Notes under the pieces: model-generated | The model's database searches: none | What the model saw: the letters and a program-made list of their open reading frames with translations, nothing else | Told to the model about the DNA's origin: nothing | In this document: positions 8,602-17,202 of the stretch, in pieces | How positions within the stretch are numbered: the first letter of the stretch is position 1 | Layout: the number at the start of each line of letters is the position of its first letter | Position numbers and translations under genes: made by a program | Source: Bacteroidales bacterium | Lineage (GTDB): Bacteria; Bacteroidota; Bacteroidia; Bacteroidales; GWA2-32-17 | Assembly (NCBI GenBank): GCA_013314715.1 | Contig: JABUFC010000027.1 | Location: forward strand, 1 to 43,786 | Direction: 5' to 3' | DNA: 43,786 nucleotides

Positions 8602-9603
8602 ATGAAACTTACCTTAACTACAATATTAGTTTTTTCTCTGTATTTTGTAAATGCTCAAGATATTCATTTTTCGCAATATTTCTATTCACCCTTAAACCTA
8701 AATCCTTCTAATACTGGCCATTTTGATGGAGATTGGCGTTTTGTAAATAATTATCGTAACCAGTGGAAAGCTCTTTCTATTCCTTACCGAACCATTGGCG
8801 TTAGTTACGAACATCAACTATATATTTATTCTGAACAATTTAGCTATGGTTTCAATGTAATTCATGATCAATCAGGACCAGCAGGTTTAACCATAAATAA
8901 ATTGTTTGCATCATTGGCTTATCATAAAAAAATAAATACCAATAATTTCCATTTTGGTATACAAGGGGGTATGGTTTTCAAAAATTTTAACCTCAGTGAA
9001 CTTACTTTTCCGTCTCAATTTGATATGACTTTGGGATATTTTAATAATCAATTAAATAACAATGAAACAAATCTTACTTCGCATATAAATTATCCCGACA
9101 TTAATTTAGGAACTCTCTGGCAAAAAAGATTTCAACATTTTGAAACCGAATTAGGCATCTCAGCTTTTCATTTAATTATGCCCAAAGAAAGTTTCAACGA
9201 TAATAACAATCATTTACCTATACGCTATATTATACATACGGGTTTAATGTTTCCCATTCATTCATTTTATTTTAAACCTCAAGCATTTGAGATGCGTCAA
9301 CATAAAGCTACCGATATTATTTTAGGAAGTGAAATAGGCTTTAATTTAACTAAGTTCCCTATGGGAATGAAACGCATTTTTGCAGGCATCTTTATTCGAA
9401 ACGATTTCAATACAGCTTTTGATGCCTCCATTTTTATGCTTGGACTTCAGATTAAACAACTTCAAATAACTTTTAGTTATGATATTAATACAAGCCCTTT
9501 GTCTGTTGCTACCAATAAAAAAGGAGCGTTCGAATTTTCGTTAATTTATGCTTCAAAAAGCACCATTCCTAAAAAAATCACCTTACCATGCGATCGTATG
9601 TAA
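8602..9603 (+). CDS. PorP/SprF family type IX secretion membrane protein
   Basis: An outer-membrane beta-barrel of 333 residues. The signal peptide is at 1-18 (ending VNAQ), directly followed by the family hallmark DIHFSQYFYSPLNLNPSNTG and then WRFVNNYRNQWKAL. These are classic PorP/SprF openings. Members assist secretion or attachment of particular type IX substrates, often those with type B sorting domains. It overlaps the next gene by 16 bases (start at 9588), the usual PorP then OmpA/PD40 pairing. No sign of truncation is seen. Which of several paralogues this is cannot be told, so no symbol is given. Confidence 0.92.
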   Translation: MKLTLTTILVFSLYFVNAQDIHFSQYFYSPLNLNPSNTGHFDGDWRFVNNYRNQWKALSIPYRTIGVSYEHQLYIYSEQFSYGFNVIHDQSGPAGLTINKLFASLAYHKKINTNNFHFGIQGGMVFKNFNLSELTFPSQFDMTLGYFNNQLNNNETNLTSHINYPDINLGTLWQKRFQHFETELGISAFHLIMPKESFNDNNNHLPIRYIIHTGLMFPIHSFYFKPQAFEMRQHKATDIILGSEIGFNLTKFPMGMKRIFAGIFIRNDFNTAFDASIFMLGLQIKQLQITFSYDINTSPLSVATNKKGAFEFSLIYASKSTIPKKITLPCDRM

Positions 9604-11702
9604 TTTTATTTTTACTACTTATTTTAAAAGCAAATGCTTTTTGCCAACCCTCTGAAACCATTAAATATTTAAATCCTTGGCAAATAAAGAGCTTTGCAAA
9701 AAATTCTGAAAGAATTGGTGATATATATTCTGCTATTGATTATTATGAAGAACTTCATAAACGTAACAATAAAAATGCTGATATCAATTTCAAGCTTGCA
9801 CAATTATACTTTAAGTCGCGAAATTATTCAATGGCGCATGAATATTTTACGTATGTTTATGATACCGATAAAGAAACTTACCCCGATGCTCTTTTTTATA
9901 GAGGTTTAATGAAAAAAATGATGGGCGACTATAAAGGTGCAAAAGAAGATTTTTTGGCTTTTAATAAATTAGTCAAAGGCACCAAATTCGCTGATGACTA
10001 CAAAAAGAGGTTAAAAAACGAACTCGATGGTTGCGATTTAGCCTTAAAACTAAAAGAAAAACCTCTTGATGTATTTATTCTTCATCTTGATACAAGTATA
10101 AATAAAGCTCATGCCGAAGCATCTCCCTACCCAATCAGTGGAAATGCTATTTTATATTCATCACTTAAAGCAGATAAGCTTTTTTATGTTGATGCAAACA
10201 ATGATACTTCTATAATACCAGCCCGACAAATTTATATTGCCAAAAAGAAAGGCGAAAAATGGTTTTCCAATGGTCTTTTCAATGACCTAATAAATGAACC
10301 AGGAGTAAATGTGTTAAATCCTGCTTTATCACCATCGGGCAATCGCTTATTCTTTAATAAATGCAAACAAAACTGGAAAAATAAAATGATTTGTTCCATT
10401 TACATGAGCGAAAAAATAGAAAACGAATGGACTACCCCAGTTTTATTAGGTAATGATATCAATAATCCCAAATATACCTCAACACAACCTACCGTTGGAG
10501 TAGATTCTAAAACACATAACGATGTATTATACTTTGTTAGCGACCGCGAAGGCGGAAAAGGAGGTCTTGATATTTGGTACTCCGTTTATAACGCTAAAAA
10601 AGGTGAATTTAAACCTCCTAAAAATGCAGGAAACAAAATTAACACGTATGGCGATGAAATGACTCCATTTTATGATATTGAAAGCCATACACTTTATTTT
10701 AGTTCCGACGGATGGCCAAGTATAGGTGGATTAGATATTTTTAAAGCACAAGGAGAACTAACTCAATTTAGTAATCCTGAAAATATAGGTTTCCCAATAA
10801 ATTCATCGGTTGACGATATTTATTGTGTGACCTCAAAAAATCGCGAAGGTGGCTTTTTTGTTTCAAATCGTAAAGGAACGGTTGCTTTACTAAACGAAAC
10901 TTGTTGCGATGATATATGGGAATATCGTTGGACAAATTTTATTCAAGTTGCTATTACAGGTAAAATATATGCCATCAAAGACAGCACAATTTATCAACAG
11001 CTCGAAAAACAAATTGTTGATAAAAATTTTATTGAAGAATTAGACTCAACCACCGAAAAGGTAAATCCTCTACCCGATAAAAAAGTGGATCTGTACTTAC
11101 AACAAGGTAACGAACGTATTTATATTAAGAGTATCTCAACTAATGAGAATGGTGAATTTTTCTTCAATCTAGAACCTCAAAAAGAATACAAAATACTAAT
11201 AGATAATTATGGTTTCTTCAATAAAGAGATATCGGTAAGCACTATGAATATTACTCATTCAGACACCTTACATGCCGATGCCATATATATAAATGTCATA
11301 CCTCTTGAACCCGTTGTTATTAAAAATATATACTACGAATTTTCAAAGTGGAACCTAACCGATTCATCAAAAGCTGTTATAGATCGTACATTATATAAAT
11401 TATTAGTGGATAATCCACGTATTGTTGTAGAAATCTCATCGCATACCGATAGCATTAGCAGCGACGAATACAATTTAAAGCTTTCGCAAAAAAGAGCCGA
11501 AAGTGTTGTAAAATATTTAATTAGTAAAGGTATAGACAAAGATCGATTGGTAGCAAAAGGCTATGGCGAAAGCAAACCTATTGCTCCTAATACCAACCCC
11601 GATGGCACCGATAACCCCGAAGGACGTCAGAAAAACCGACGTACCGAGTTTAGAATTATTGGCTCTATTGACCAGTACTCGAAAATTATTTATGAGGAAT
11701 AA
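9588..11702 (+). CDS. OmpA family protein with TPR and PD40 repeats
   Basis: A 704-residue envelope protein. In order: signal peptide (1-19), TPR-like helices (about 25-145, with YFKSRNYSMAHEYF), PD40/WD40-like beta-propeller repeats (about 175-440, with NPALSPSGNRLFF and LYFVSDREGGKGGLDIW), a carboxypeptidase-regulatory-like beta sandwich (about 487-545), and a C-terminal OmpA peptidoglycan-binding domain (about 575-700, with SSHTDSISSDEYNLKLSQKR and the NRRTEFRI end). This is the PorE-like architecture that tethers type IX components to peptidoglycan. Overlap with the PorP/SprF gene suggests coupled translation and a shared complex. Many paralogues exist in one genome, so a specific name is not justified. 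Confidence 0.92.
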   Translation: MRSYVILFLLLILKANAFCQPSETIKYLNPWQIKSFAKNSERIGDIYSAIDYYEELHKRNNKNADINFKLAQLYFKSRNYSMAHEYFTYVYDTDKETYPDALFYRGLMKKMMGDYKGAKEDFLAFNKLVKGTKFADDYKKRLKNELDGCDLALKLKEKPLDVFILHLDTSINKAHAEASPYPISGNAILYSSLKADKLFYVDANNDTSIIPARQIYIAKKKGEKWFSNGLFNDLINEPGVNVLNPALSPSGNRLFFNKCKQNWKNKMICSIYMSEKIENEWTTPVLLGNDINNPKYTSTQPTVGVDSKTHNDVLYFVSDREGGKGGLDIWYSVYNAKKGEFKPPKNAGNKINTYGDEMTPFYDIESHTLYFSSDGWPSIGGLDIFKAQGELTQFSNPENIGFPINSSVDDIYCVTSKNREGGFFVSNRKGTVALLNETCCDDIWEYRWTNFIQVAITGKIYAIKDSTIYQQLEKQIVDKNFIEELDSTTEKVNPLPDKKVDLYLQQGNERIYIKSISTNENGEFFFNLEPQKEYKILIDNYGFFNKEISVSTMNITHSDTLHADAIYINVIPLEPVVIKNIYYEFSKWNLTDSSKAVIDRTLYKLLVDNPRIVVEISSHTDSISSDEYNLKLSQKRAESVVKYLISKGIDKDRLVAKGYGESKPIAPNTNPDGTDNPEGRQKNRRTEFRIIGSIDQYSKIIYEE

Positions 11703-11772
11703 TAGTTATTAAAGAATATTGATCTGAAAATCATAAAGATAAAAAAAATCAAAAAAAAATATCACTATATGT

Positions 11773-11801
11773 TTGCACAATTTAAAAATTTTGTATCTTT
11801 G
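11773..11801 (+). promoter_or_regulatory. promoter of tRNA-Gly
   Basis: TTG at 11773-11775, an 18-base spacer and TATCTTTG at 11794-11801 match the Bacteroidetes promoter pattern well. They lie 13 bases before the tRNA 5' end. Confidence 0.65.
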
Positions 11802-11814
11802 CAACGAAAATAAT

Positions 11815-11887
11815 GCGGGAATAGCTCAGTTGGTAGAGCACAACCTTGCCAAGGTTGGGGTCGCGGGTCCGAGTCCCGTTTCCCGCT
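11815..11887 (+). tRNA. tRNA-Gly (GCC)
   Basis: A cloverleaf of 73 bases can be drawn. The acceptor GCGGGAA pairs with TTCCCGC, the D arm contains AGCTCAGTTGGTAGAGC, and the anticodon stem CAACC/GGTTG holds the loop TTGCCAA (anticodon GCC at 11848-11850). A standard T arm and a T discriminator follow. CCA is not encoded. Confidence 0.97.
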
Positions 11888-11888
11888 C

Positions 11889-11913
11889 AAGCTCTTCGAA
11901 AGAAGAGTTTTTT
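11889..11913 (+). terminator. terminator-like hairpin between two tRNAs
   Basis: The arms CTCTTC (11892-11897) and GAAGAG (11902-11907) close a GAAA tetraloop. The stem extends by a G-T and two A-T pairs, and six T follow (11908-11913). It begins two bases after tRNA-Gly. Confidence 0.65.
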
Positions 11914-11928
11914 GTTCTTAACAAGGAT

Positions 11929-12018
11929 GCCTCGGTGGTGGAATAGGTAGACACGCAGGACTTAAAATCCTGTGGCCCGCAAAAGGCCGTATCGGTTCGA
12001 TTCCGATCCGAGGTACCA
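11929..12018 (+). tRNA. tRNA-Leu (UAA)
   Basis: A class II tRNA with a long variable arm. The acceptor GCCTCGG pairs with CCGAGGT (first pair G-T). The anticodon stem CAGGA/TCCTG holds the loop CTTAAAA, giving anticodon TAA at 11963-11965. The variable arm stem uses GGCC. Discriminator A is at 12015 and an encoded CCA at 12016-12018. It is 41 bases downstream of tRNA-Gly, with no clear promoter of its own. Confidence 0.96.
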
Positions 12019-12049
12019 AAAAAGCTGCATTTTTTTATGCAGCTTTTTT
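12019..12049. terminator. bidirectional terminator between tRNA-Leu and lipA
   Basis: AAGCTGCAT and ATGCAGCTT form a perfect stem around six T, flanked by an A run on the left and a T run on the right. It can therefore end both the tRNA transcript and the convergent lipA transcript, whose stop is at 12054. Confidence 0.8.
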
Positions 12050-12053
12050 AGTT

Positions 12054-12908
12054 TTATATGTGTTTTTCTGCATGGTACGAAGAACGCACTAAGGGACCAG
12101 ATTCAACATATTCAAAACCTTTCGATTTTGCAATTGCTTCTATTTGCTTAAATTCCTCGTTGGAATAAAATTTTAAAACTGGTAAATTCTCTTTCGTAGG
12201 TTGAAGATATTGGCCAATTGTTATGATTTTACAACCAACATTTAAAAGATCGTTCATCGTTTGTTCTATCTCTGACCATGTCTCTCCTAAGCCCACCATT
12301 ATTCCACTTTTAGCTGTTATTCCTTTTTCGACAATATATTTTAATACATCAAGGCTACGACGATATTTTGCAACACTACGTACCGATGGTGTAAGACGCT
12401 CCACCGTTTCTAAATTATGCGAAATAATATTCGGTTTTGTTTCTATTACTTTATCTAAACATTCGTGTCTTCCCATAAAATCGGGAATTAACACTTCAAT
12501 AGTGATAAAAGGATTTAATAATTTAACTTGATAAATAGTTTTAGCCCAATGTTCGGCACCTCCATCGGGCAAATCATCTCTATCGACGCTGGTAATTACA
12601 CAATGTTTGAGCTTCATCTGTCTGATTGACTCAGCTACTCGCAAAGGTTCATCGGCATCTGGTGGCAATGGTTTACCTGTTAATACAGAACAAAACTTAC
12701 ACGAGCGAGTGCATATTTCGCCTAAAATCATAAAAGTAGCCGTTCCAGCCTGCCAACATTCTGCTAAATTAGGGCAATTACCACTCTGGCATATAGTATG
12801 TAAACCAAAACGTTCAACTATTTCTTTGGTCTCAATATATTTTCCTCCTGATGGAAGTTTTATTTTAGGTTTATTAGGATCAATCTGTTTCTTCATCTTC
12901 TTTTTCAA
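12054..12908 (-). CDS. lipA: lipoyl synthase
   Basis: A radical SAM enzyme that inserts two sulfurs into octanoyl groups on lipoyl domains or GcvH. The 284 residues carry both cluster motifs: the auxiliary cluster C40, C45, C51 (CQSGNCPNLAEC) and the SAM cluster C66, C70, C73 (CTRSCKFC). SVDRDDLPDGGAEHWA and SHNLETVERLTPSVR further confirm the family, and RSSYHAEK at the C-terminus holds the Ser that ligates the auxiliary cluster. The start at 12908 lies inside the preceding gene (29-base overlap); an alternative ATG four codons in (12896) would still overlap it. No lipB is seen nearby. Confidence 0.97.
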   Translation of the reverse strand: MKKKMKKQIDPNKPKIKLPSGGKYIETKEIVERFGLHTICQSGNCPNLAECWQAGTATFMILGEICTRSCKFCSVLTGKPLPPDADEPLRVAESIRQMKLKHCVITSVDRDDLPDGGAEHWAKTIYQVKLLNPFITIEVLIPDFMGRHECLDKVIETKPNIISHNLETVERLTPSVRSVAKYRRSLDVLKYIVEKGITAKSGIMVGLGETWSEIEQTMNDLLNVGCKIITIGQYLQPTKENLPVLKFYSNEEFKQIEAIAKSKGFEYVESGPLVRSSYHAEKHI

Positions 12909-13683
12909 TAATTTGATTTGGATTGCGATTCTTTACTTTTATTTTTCCAAAGCGATAACCAACATACAAAGAAATAAAATATTGATCTTTCTTTTCGGTT
13001 GCCATTATTTGAATGGGTTTACTATATAAATCTATAATAGTTCCCACTTCTATAGCATTTATAGACTCTTGCTTCTCGCTAAAAACAAACGATATTCCTG
13101 TTTTAAAAAATAAGCCTGGCACCAAGCTTATTTCATCAATACCCTTAAAAAACGATGCGCGGCTATAAATATCGCTTACTTGATGAATATTGTAATCGAA
13201 TTGTTTTTGACTTATATATAAATATTCAATGTTATCTACTATCTTACTACTATCAACAACTTCATAATAAATAGGTTTTAAAATAGCCATAGTCGCTCCT
13301 AACTCGTAATGATAACGTATAGCAATGCCACCTTTATCGTATATACTAAATATTTCGCGTTGTTTTCCTATACCAGATCTAAAGGTAAACATCGAATTTA
13401 ATTTGCCAAAAACAAACTTCTTTTGATTTTGATAATATACATTCTGACTTCGAACTTCTTTGGGGTGTTTTATATAAGCAAAATCAATATCAAATGTGCG
13501 TTTTCTAAAACCATCTAAACGCTTTCCACGTTGAAAAGAAAACATTGCTCCATTTGAATTGGCTGCAAGTAAAAAAGAATGCTCGTTAGTTGTAACTACA
13601 CGTGTTTCAGTATTTAATTCGCCTTGAGCCATTACAATAGACGAAAATAATACAGCGAATATGAATAAAATAAAATTAAACAC
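12880..13683 (-). CDS. unrecognised secreted, probably outer-membrane barrel protein
   Basis: 267 residues with a clear signal peptide (1-19, ending VMAQ). The rest alternates polar and hydrophobic residues with many aromatic strand ends (FDIDFAYIKH, GGIAIRYHYELGATMAI, QYFISLYVGYRFGKIKV). The final strand ends in FGKI before an acidic tail, which resembles a small outer-membrane beta-barrel. I do not recognise a named family. It has its own promoter and overlaps the start of lipA by 29 bases, so lipA is probably co-transcribed. A functional link with lipoate is not evident. Confidence 0.7.
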   Translation of the reverse strand: MFNFILFIFAVLFSSIVMAQGELNTETRVVTTNEHSFLLAANSNGAMFSFQRGKRLDGFRKRTFDIDFAYIKHPKEVRSQNVYYQNQKKFVFGKLNSMFTFRSGIGKQREIFSIYDKGGIAIRYHYELGATMAILKPIYYEVVDSSKIVDNIEYLYISQKQFDYNIHQVSDIYSRASFFKGIDEISLVPGLFFKTGISFVFSEKQESINAIEVGTIIDLYSKPIQIMATEKKDQYFISLYVGYRFGKIKVKNRNPNQIIEKEDEETD

Positions 13684-13697
13684 ACCAAATCTTTTCG

Positions 13698-13705
13698 CAA
13701 AATTA
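13698..13705 (-). promoter_or_regulatory. -7 box of the barrel protein/lipA unit
   Basis: On the minus strand it reads TAATTTTG (TAnnTTTG), 14 bases before the ATG at 13683, which implies a very short leader. Confidence 0.5.
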
Positions 13706-13879
13706 AGTTTTTTTCATTTATTATTTACCCACTTAAAGTAAACTAAGTAAAAAAAATAGATATAAGCTCGTAAATTTTCTGAATTACTTAAATCAATAAA
13801 CGTTGTTTCATTCAATGTTAAAATAAACTAAAAAACAGATTTAAAGAACTTAAAACTTTTTAGTTTAGATTCTAAAATG

Positions 13880-13887
13880 TATTTTTG
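13880..13887 (+). promoter_or_regulatory. -7 box of tandem thioredoxin-fold genes
   Basis: TATTTTTG lies 8 bases before the ATG at 13896 and 14 before the one at 13902. It favours the second ATG or a nearly leaderless mRNA. Confidence 0.5.
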
Positions 13888-13895
13888 CAAAAAAA

Positions 13896-15332
13896 ATGGG
13901 TATGAAAAGAATTGTTGCATTAACTTTTTTAATGATTTTATTTGCTAGCTTATCTTTTTCGCAAGGTTATAAAATTAAAGTTAAAGTTAAAGGACTAAAT
14001 GAAAAAGACACTTTATTACTAGGACATCACTTTGCTGATAAGCTCTATGCCGATGATACCGCTTTTGTTGATAAAAGCGGATGGGGAACTTTTATTGGTA
14101 AAAAGAAACTCGACGGCGGTTTATATGTTGTTATTATTCCCAGTTTAAAACGAAGATATTTCGAATTTATAATGGACGACCAACAACAATTCACATTAGA
14201 AACAGATACCGTTGATTTTGTCAAAAACATGAAATCAAGCGGATCTGCCGAAAACAAATTATTCTTTGATTGGCAAAAAACAATGGCCGACTTAGAAAAA
14301 GAAATGACTCCCTTGCAAAATAAAATTAAAGCATTTACAAATAAAAACAAAGACTCATTAGAATACTATCGCAAAAAAGCTATCGAAGTAGATAATAAAC
14401 GTAAAGAATACTGGGAAAATATCATTAAAAATAATCCCAATTCATTCCTTTCTAAAATATTAAAAGTATTAACACCAGTTGAAATTCCAGAATTCAAATT
14501 CCCCGAAAATACAGCCAAAAAAGATTCATTAATACGCCTTTATCAATATGTTTATAATAAAGATCATTACTGGGATAATGTCGATTTTTCAGACGACCGC
14601 TTACTAAGAACACAATTTATTGAACAAAAACTCAACGATTTCTTTAAAAATATTGTCATAATGAACCCCGATTCTCTCACCAAAGAAGCATTTAAAGTGT
14701 GTGATCTAGCTAAAAAGAATAAATATTTCTTTCAATATGTCGTAGTCTTTACTACCAATTACTTTGAAACATCACAAATAATGGGCATGGATCGAATTTT
14801 TGTAAACCTAGCCGAACGTTATTATTTAAAAAACGAATGCTGGTGGGCTGATTCTACTATTTTAAGAAAAATTGGAGAACGTGTAACCAAATTAAAACCC
14901 AATTTAATAGGCGAAACAGCACCCGATTTAAAAATGGAAGATACTGCCGGAGTATGGCATCAACTTAAATACATAAAAGCCGATTACATTATATTAGCCT
15001 TTTGGGAGCCCAATTGTGGACATTGTAAAAAAGAAATTCCTAAACTATACGAATACTACAAAACTGTTCGCGATAGCAGCATTGAAGTATTTGCTGTTTA
15101 TACCCAACACGAAGTGGATGAATGGAAAAAATTTATTCGAGAACATAATTTAGACTGGATAAACGTGTGGGATAAATACAACTTTACTAACTTTAGAAAT
15201 TTATATGATATTTACAGTACACCCACCATATATATTCTCGATAAAAATAAAAAAATAATAGCCAAACGCATTGGTGTAGAGCAAATTGAAAAATTTATTC
15301 AGTTCGATCGAAAAAATAGAAAAGATAAATGA
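13896..15332 (+). CDS. secreted TlpA-like thioredoxin-fold protein (CGHC)
   Basis: 478 residues. The signal peptide is at about 1-22 (in-frame alternative start at 13902). An N-terminal beta-rich DUF4369-like domain covers about 25-110. A helical, charged middle covers about 120-330. A C-terminal TlpA/AhpC-like thioredoxin domain (about 340-478) starts at the GETAPDLKMED motif. The active site is CGHC at residues 374-377 within FWEPNCGHCKKEIP, and a cis-Pro follows in STPTIYILD. It probably acts as a periplasmic or outer-envelope thiol-disulfide reductase, as is common in Bacteroidetes. The following gene is a divergent tandem copy 20 bases away. Confidence 0.88.
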   Translation: MGMKRIVALTFLMILFASLSFSQGYKIKVKVKGLNEKDTLLLGHHFADKLYADDTAFVDKSGWGTFIGKKKLDGGLYVVIIPSLKRRYFEFIMDDQQQFTLETDTVDFVKNMKSSGSAENKLFFDWQKTMADLEKEMTPLQNKIKAFTNKNKDSLEYYRKKAIEVDNKRKEYWENIIKNNPNSFLSKILKVLTPVEIPEFKFPENTAKKDSLIRLYQYVYNKDHYWDNVDFSDDRLLRTQFIEQKLNDFFKNIVIMNPDSLTKEAFKVCDLAKKNKYFFQYVVVFTTNYFETSQIMGMDRIFVNLAERYYLKNECWWADSTILRKIGERVTKLKPNLIGETAPDLKMEDTAGVWHQLKYIKADYIILAFWEPNCGHCKKEIPKLYEYYKTVRDSSIEVFAVYTQHEVDEWKKFIREHNLDWINVWDKYNFTNFRNLYDIYSTPTIYILDKNKKIIAKRIGVEQIEKFIQFDRKNRKDK

Positions 15333-15352
15333 TAACTTATATATTATTGTAA

Positions 15353-16684
15353 ATGTTTAAAAATATATTCCTATTACTAGCATGCCTTTATATTTTAAGC
15401 ACTAATTTATTAGCTCAATCAAAAGGTTATGAAATAAAAGTAAAAATTACACCTCTTAAGAATGTGCCTATATATTTAGGCTATCATTTTGGCGACAACC
15501 AATATGTAGTTGATACAACATACCTTAATGAAAATAGTACAGGTATATTTAAAAAAAACAATAATTTGCCCGAGGGAATGTACCTCATTGTACTACCCAA
15601 TATGAAATATTTCAATATTTTATTAACAAAAAATCAACAACTTATTATTACTAACGACACCACCAATTTATATCAAAATTTAATAATTGAAAACGACGAA
15701 GAAAACATCTTTTTTGCTCAGTATCAAAAACAATTATATTTATTAAAAAAACAAATTAATATATTAGAACCTAAAATTAATCAATATCCCGATTCGGCAA
15801 ACATATATAACACCATCATAAACGATGAACAAAATAAACTTGTTCAACTTAAAGAAAAATGGATAGAAAAAAATCCCAATTCACTTTTAAGTAAAATATT
15901 TAAAGCTCTCGACACAAAAGACTTTAATTTTGATGCTACCATTTTTTTTAAAGATGTAGATTTTACAGATTCGCGTTTATTATTTACTCCTGCTTTTTCA
16001 AAAACATTAGACGAATTTTTCACCTCTCTCCCTTCACTTTCTTCTTTAAATATTGATAGCCTCTATAAAGCCATCGACTACATCTTTATGCAAAGTATGA
16101 AAAATCCTTCCGTTTACGAAGAAATATCAAAATACCTTATTAGTCAATTTGATTTAAGCGGTAATTACCCCAATCCAGATGCGTTTTGGTACATCGCTGA
16201 TAAATATTTTTTATCAGGCTTAACTCCTTGGATTAATGAAGCTTTTAAAACAAAACTCTCCAAATACAATCAAAGAATAGAAAGCATATGCATGAACCAT
16301 ACTTTCCCGTCTCTTTATTTAAACGATGAATTCGAAAAAAAATACAATGTATTAGACACCAAAGCTGAAAACACACTTCTTGTTTTTTGGAATCCCGAAT
16401 GCGAACATTGTATTCATTATTTAAAAAAACTCTATAACTTATACCTTAATACATCACGAACAAAATTAGAAGTTGTAGCTATTCTCACTGGCAACAATAA
16501 AGATTTATGGAAAAAAGAAATAAAAAATTACAACTGGAAAAATTTATACGATTCCAAATTACTAAACGATTTTATAGAAGATTTGTTTTTATACAATACC
16601 CCTCAAATATTTTTACTCGATAAAAACAAGAAAATTATTGCCAAAGATATAACGGTTGAAGAACTTACCTATTGGATAAAATAA
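15353..16684 (+). CDS. secreted TlpA-like thioredoxin-fold paralogue (CEHC)
   Basis: 443 residues with the same plan as the preceding gene: signal peptide (1 to about 22, LLAQ), DUF4369-like beta domain opening with KGYEIKVKITPL, helical middle, and C-terminal thioredoxin domain. Shared landmarks include NPNSLLSKIFKAL, DFTDSRLL and the end LDKNKKIIAK. The active site is CEHC at residues 350-353 (FWNPECEHC), and the Lys-Lys-Glu-Ile-Pro after the first copy's motif is replaced by IHYLKKL. The acidic dipeptide and loss of the Pro suggest a changed redox potential or partner. This tandem duplicate is still intact. Confidence 0.86.
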   Translation: MFKNIFLLLACLYILSTNLLAQSKGYEIKVKITPLKNVPIYLGYHFGDNQYVVDTTYLNENSTGIFKKNNNLPEGMYLIVLPNMKYFNILLTKNQQLIITNDTTNLYQNLIIENDEENIFFAQYQKQLYLLKKQINILEPKINQYPDSANIYNTIINDEQNKLVQLKEKWIEKNPNSLLSKIFKALDTKDFNFDATIFFKDVDFTDSRLLFTPAFSKTLDEFFTSLPSLSSLNIDSLYKAIDYIFMQSMKNPSVYEEISKYLISQFDLSGNYPNPDAFWYIADKYFLSGLTPWINEAFKTKLSKYNQRIESICMNHTFPSLYLNDEFEKKYNVLDTKAENTLLVFWNPECEHCIHYLKKLYNLYLNTSRTKLEVVAILTGNNKDLWKKEIKNYNWKNLYDSKLLNDFIEDLFLYNTPQIFLLDKNKKIIAKDITVEELTYWIK

Positions 16685-16725
16685 ACTCTAAATCAAGCTT
16701 ATTTTAATAAAAAACAACAAAAAAA

Positions 16726-16747
16726 ATGAACATAAGTATATGTTCAT
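16726..16747. repeat. perfect 9-bp inverted repeat upstream of rpsF promoter
   Basis: ATGAACATA (16726-16734) and TATGTTCAT (16739-16747) are separated by four bases. There is no T tract directly after it, so it is a poor terminator. It ends 27 bases before the -33 element of rpsF and could be a protein-binding site. Confidence 0.5.
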
Positions 16748-16774
16748 AATAAATATTTTCTTCTTAAAAAGATA

Positions 16775-16805
16775 TTGTTTAATCAAAAAATAATATCTAT
16801 CTTTG
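16775..16805 (+). promoter_or_regulatory. promoter of rpsF-rpsR-rplI
   Basis: TTG at 16775-16777, a 20-base spacer and TATCTTTG at 16798-16805 give a good Bacteroidetes promoter. The leader to the rpsF ATG would be about 37 bases, A rich and without a Shine-Dalgarno. Confidence 0.65.
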
Positions 16806-16848
16806 CACTCCAAAATTAAAAACATTTAATAACCAAAAAATTAAGAAA

Positions 16849-17202
16849 ATGCAAAATCAGTACGAAACCGTTTTCATTATTACTCCCGTTTTATCTGATC
16901 CCCAGATGAAGGAAACGGTACAAAAGTTCAAAAATCTTATCAAGGACAATGGAGGGGAAATTGTTCACGAAGAAGAATGGGGCTTAAAAAAATTAGCTTA
17001 TCCTATTCAAAAGAAAACCACCGGTTTTTATGCTTTAATCGAATTTAAAGCCGATCCAGCTTTCATTAATAAACTGGAAACCGAATACCGACGCGACGAA
17101 CGTATTATTCGCTTTTTGACGGTTAAACTCGACAAATATGCAATTGAGTATAATCAGAAAAAACGCGAAAAAAACACCAATGTTTCAACTATTAAAGAAT
17201 AA
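16849..17202 (+). CDS. rpsF: 30S ribosomal protein bS6
   Basis: 117 residues. The S6 fold is recognisable from the start [18 protein letters not shown], the central [20 protein letters not shown] (about 42-61) and the [19 protein letters not shown] region (about 80-98). It pairs with bS18 on the 30S platform. It is first in the operon with rpsR (12-base gap) and rplI. In ribosomes of studied Bacteroidia, bS6, bS18 and bS21 form the pocket that hides the anti-Shine-Dalgarno tail, which makes the signals on the following gene interesting. Confidence 0.97.
   Translation: MQNQYETVFIITPVLSDPQMKETVQKFKNLIKDNGGEIVHEEEWGLKKLAYPIQKKTTGFYALIEFKADPAFINKLETEYRRDERIIRFLTVKLDKYAIEYNQKKREKNTNVSTIKE

Noticed and set aside
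12223-13029. Plus-strand frames over lipA and the barrel gene
   Set aside because: They overlap two well-supported minus-strand genes and match no family.
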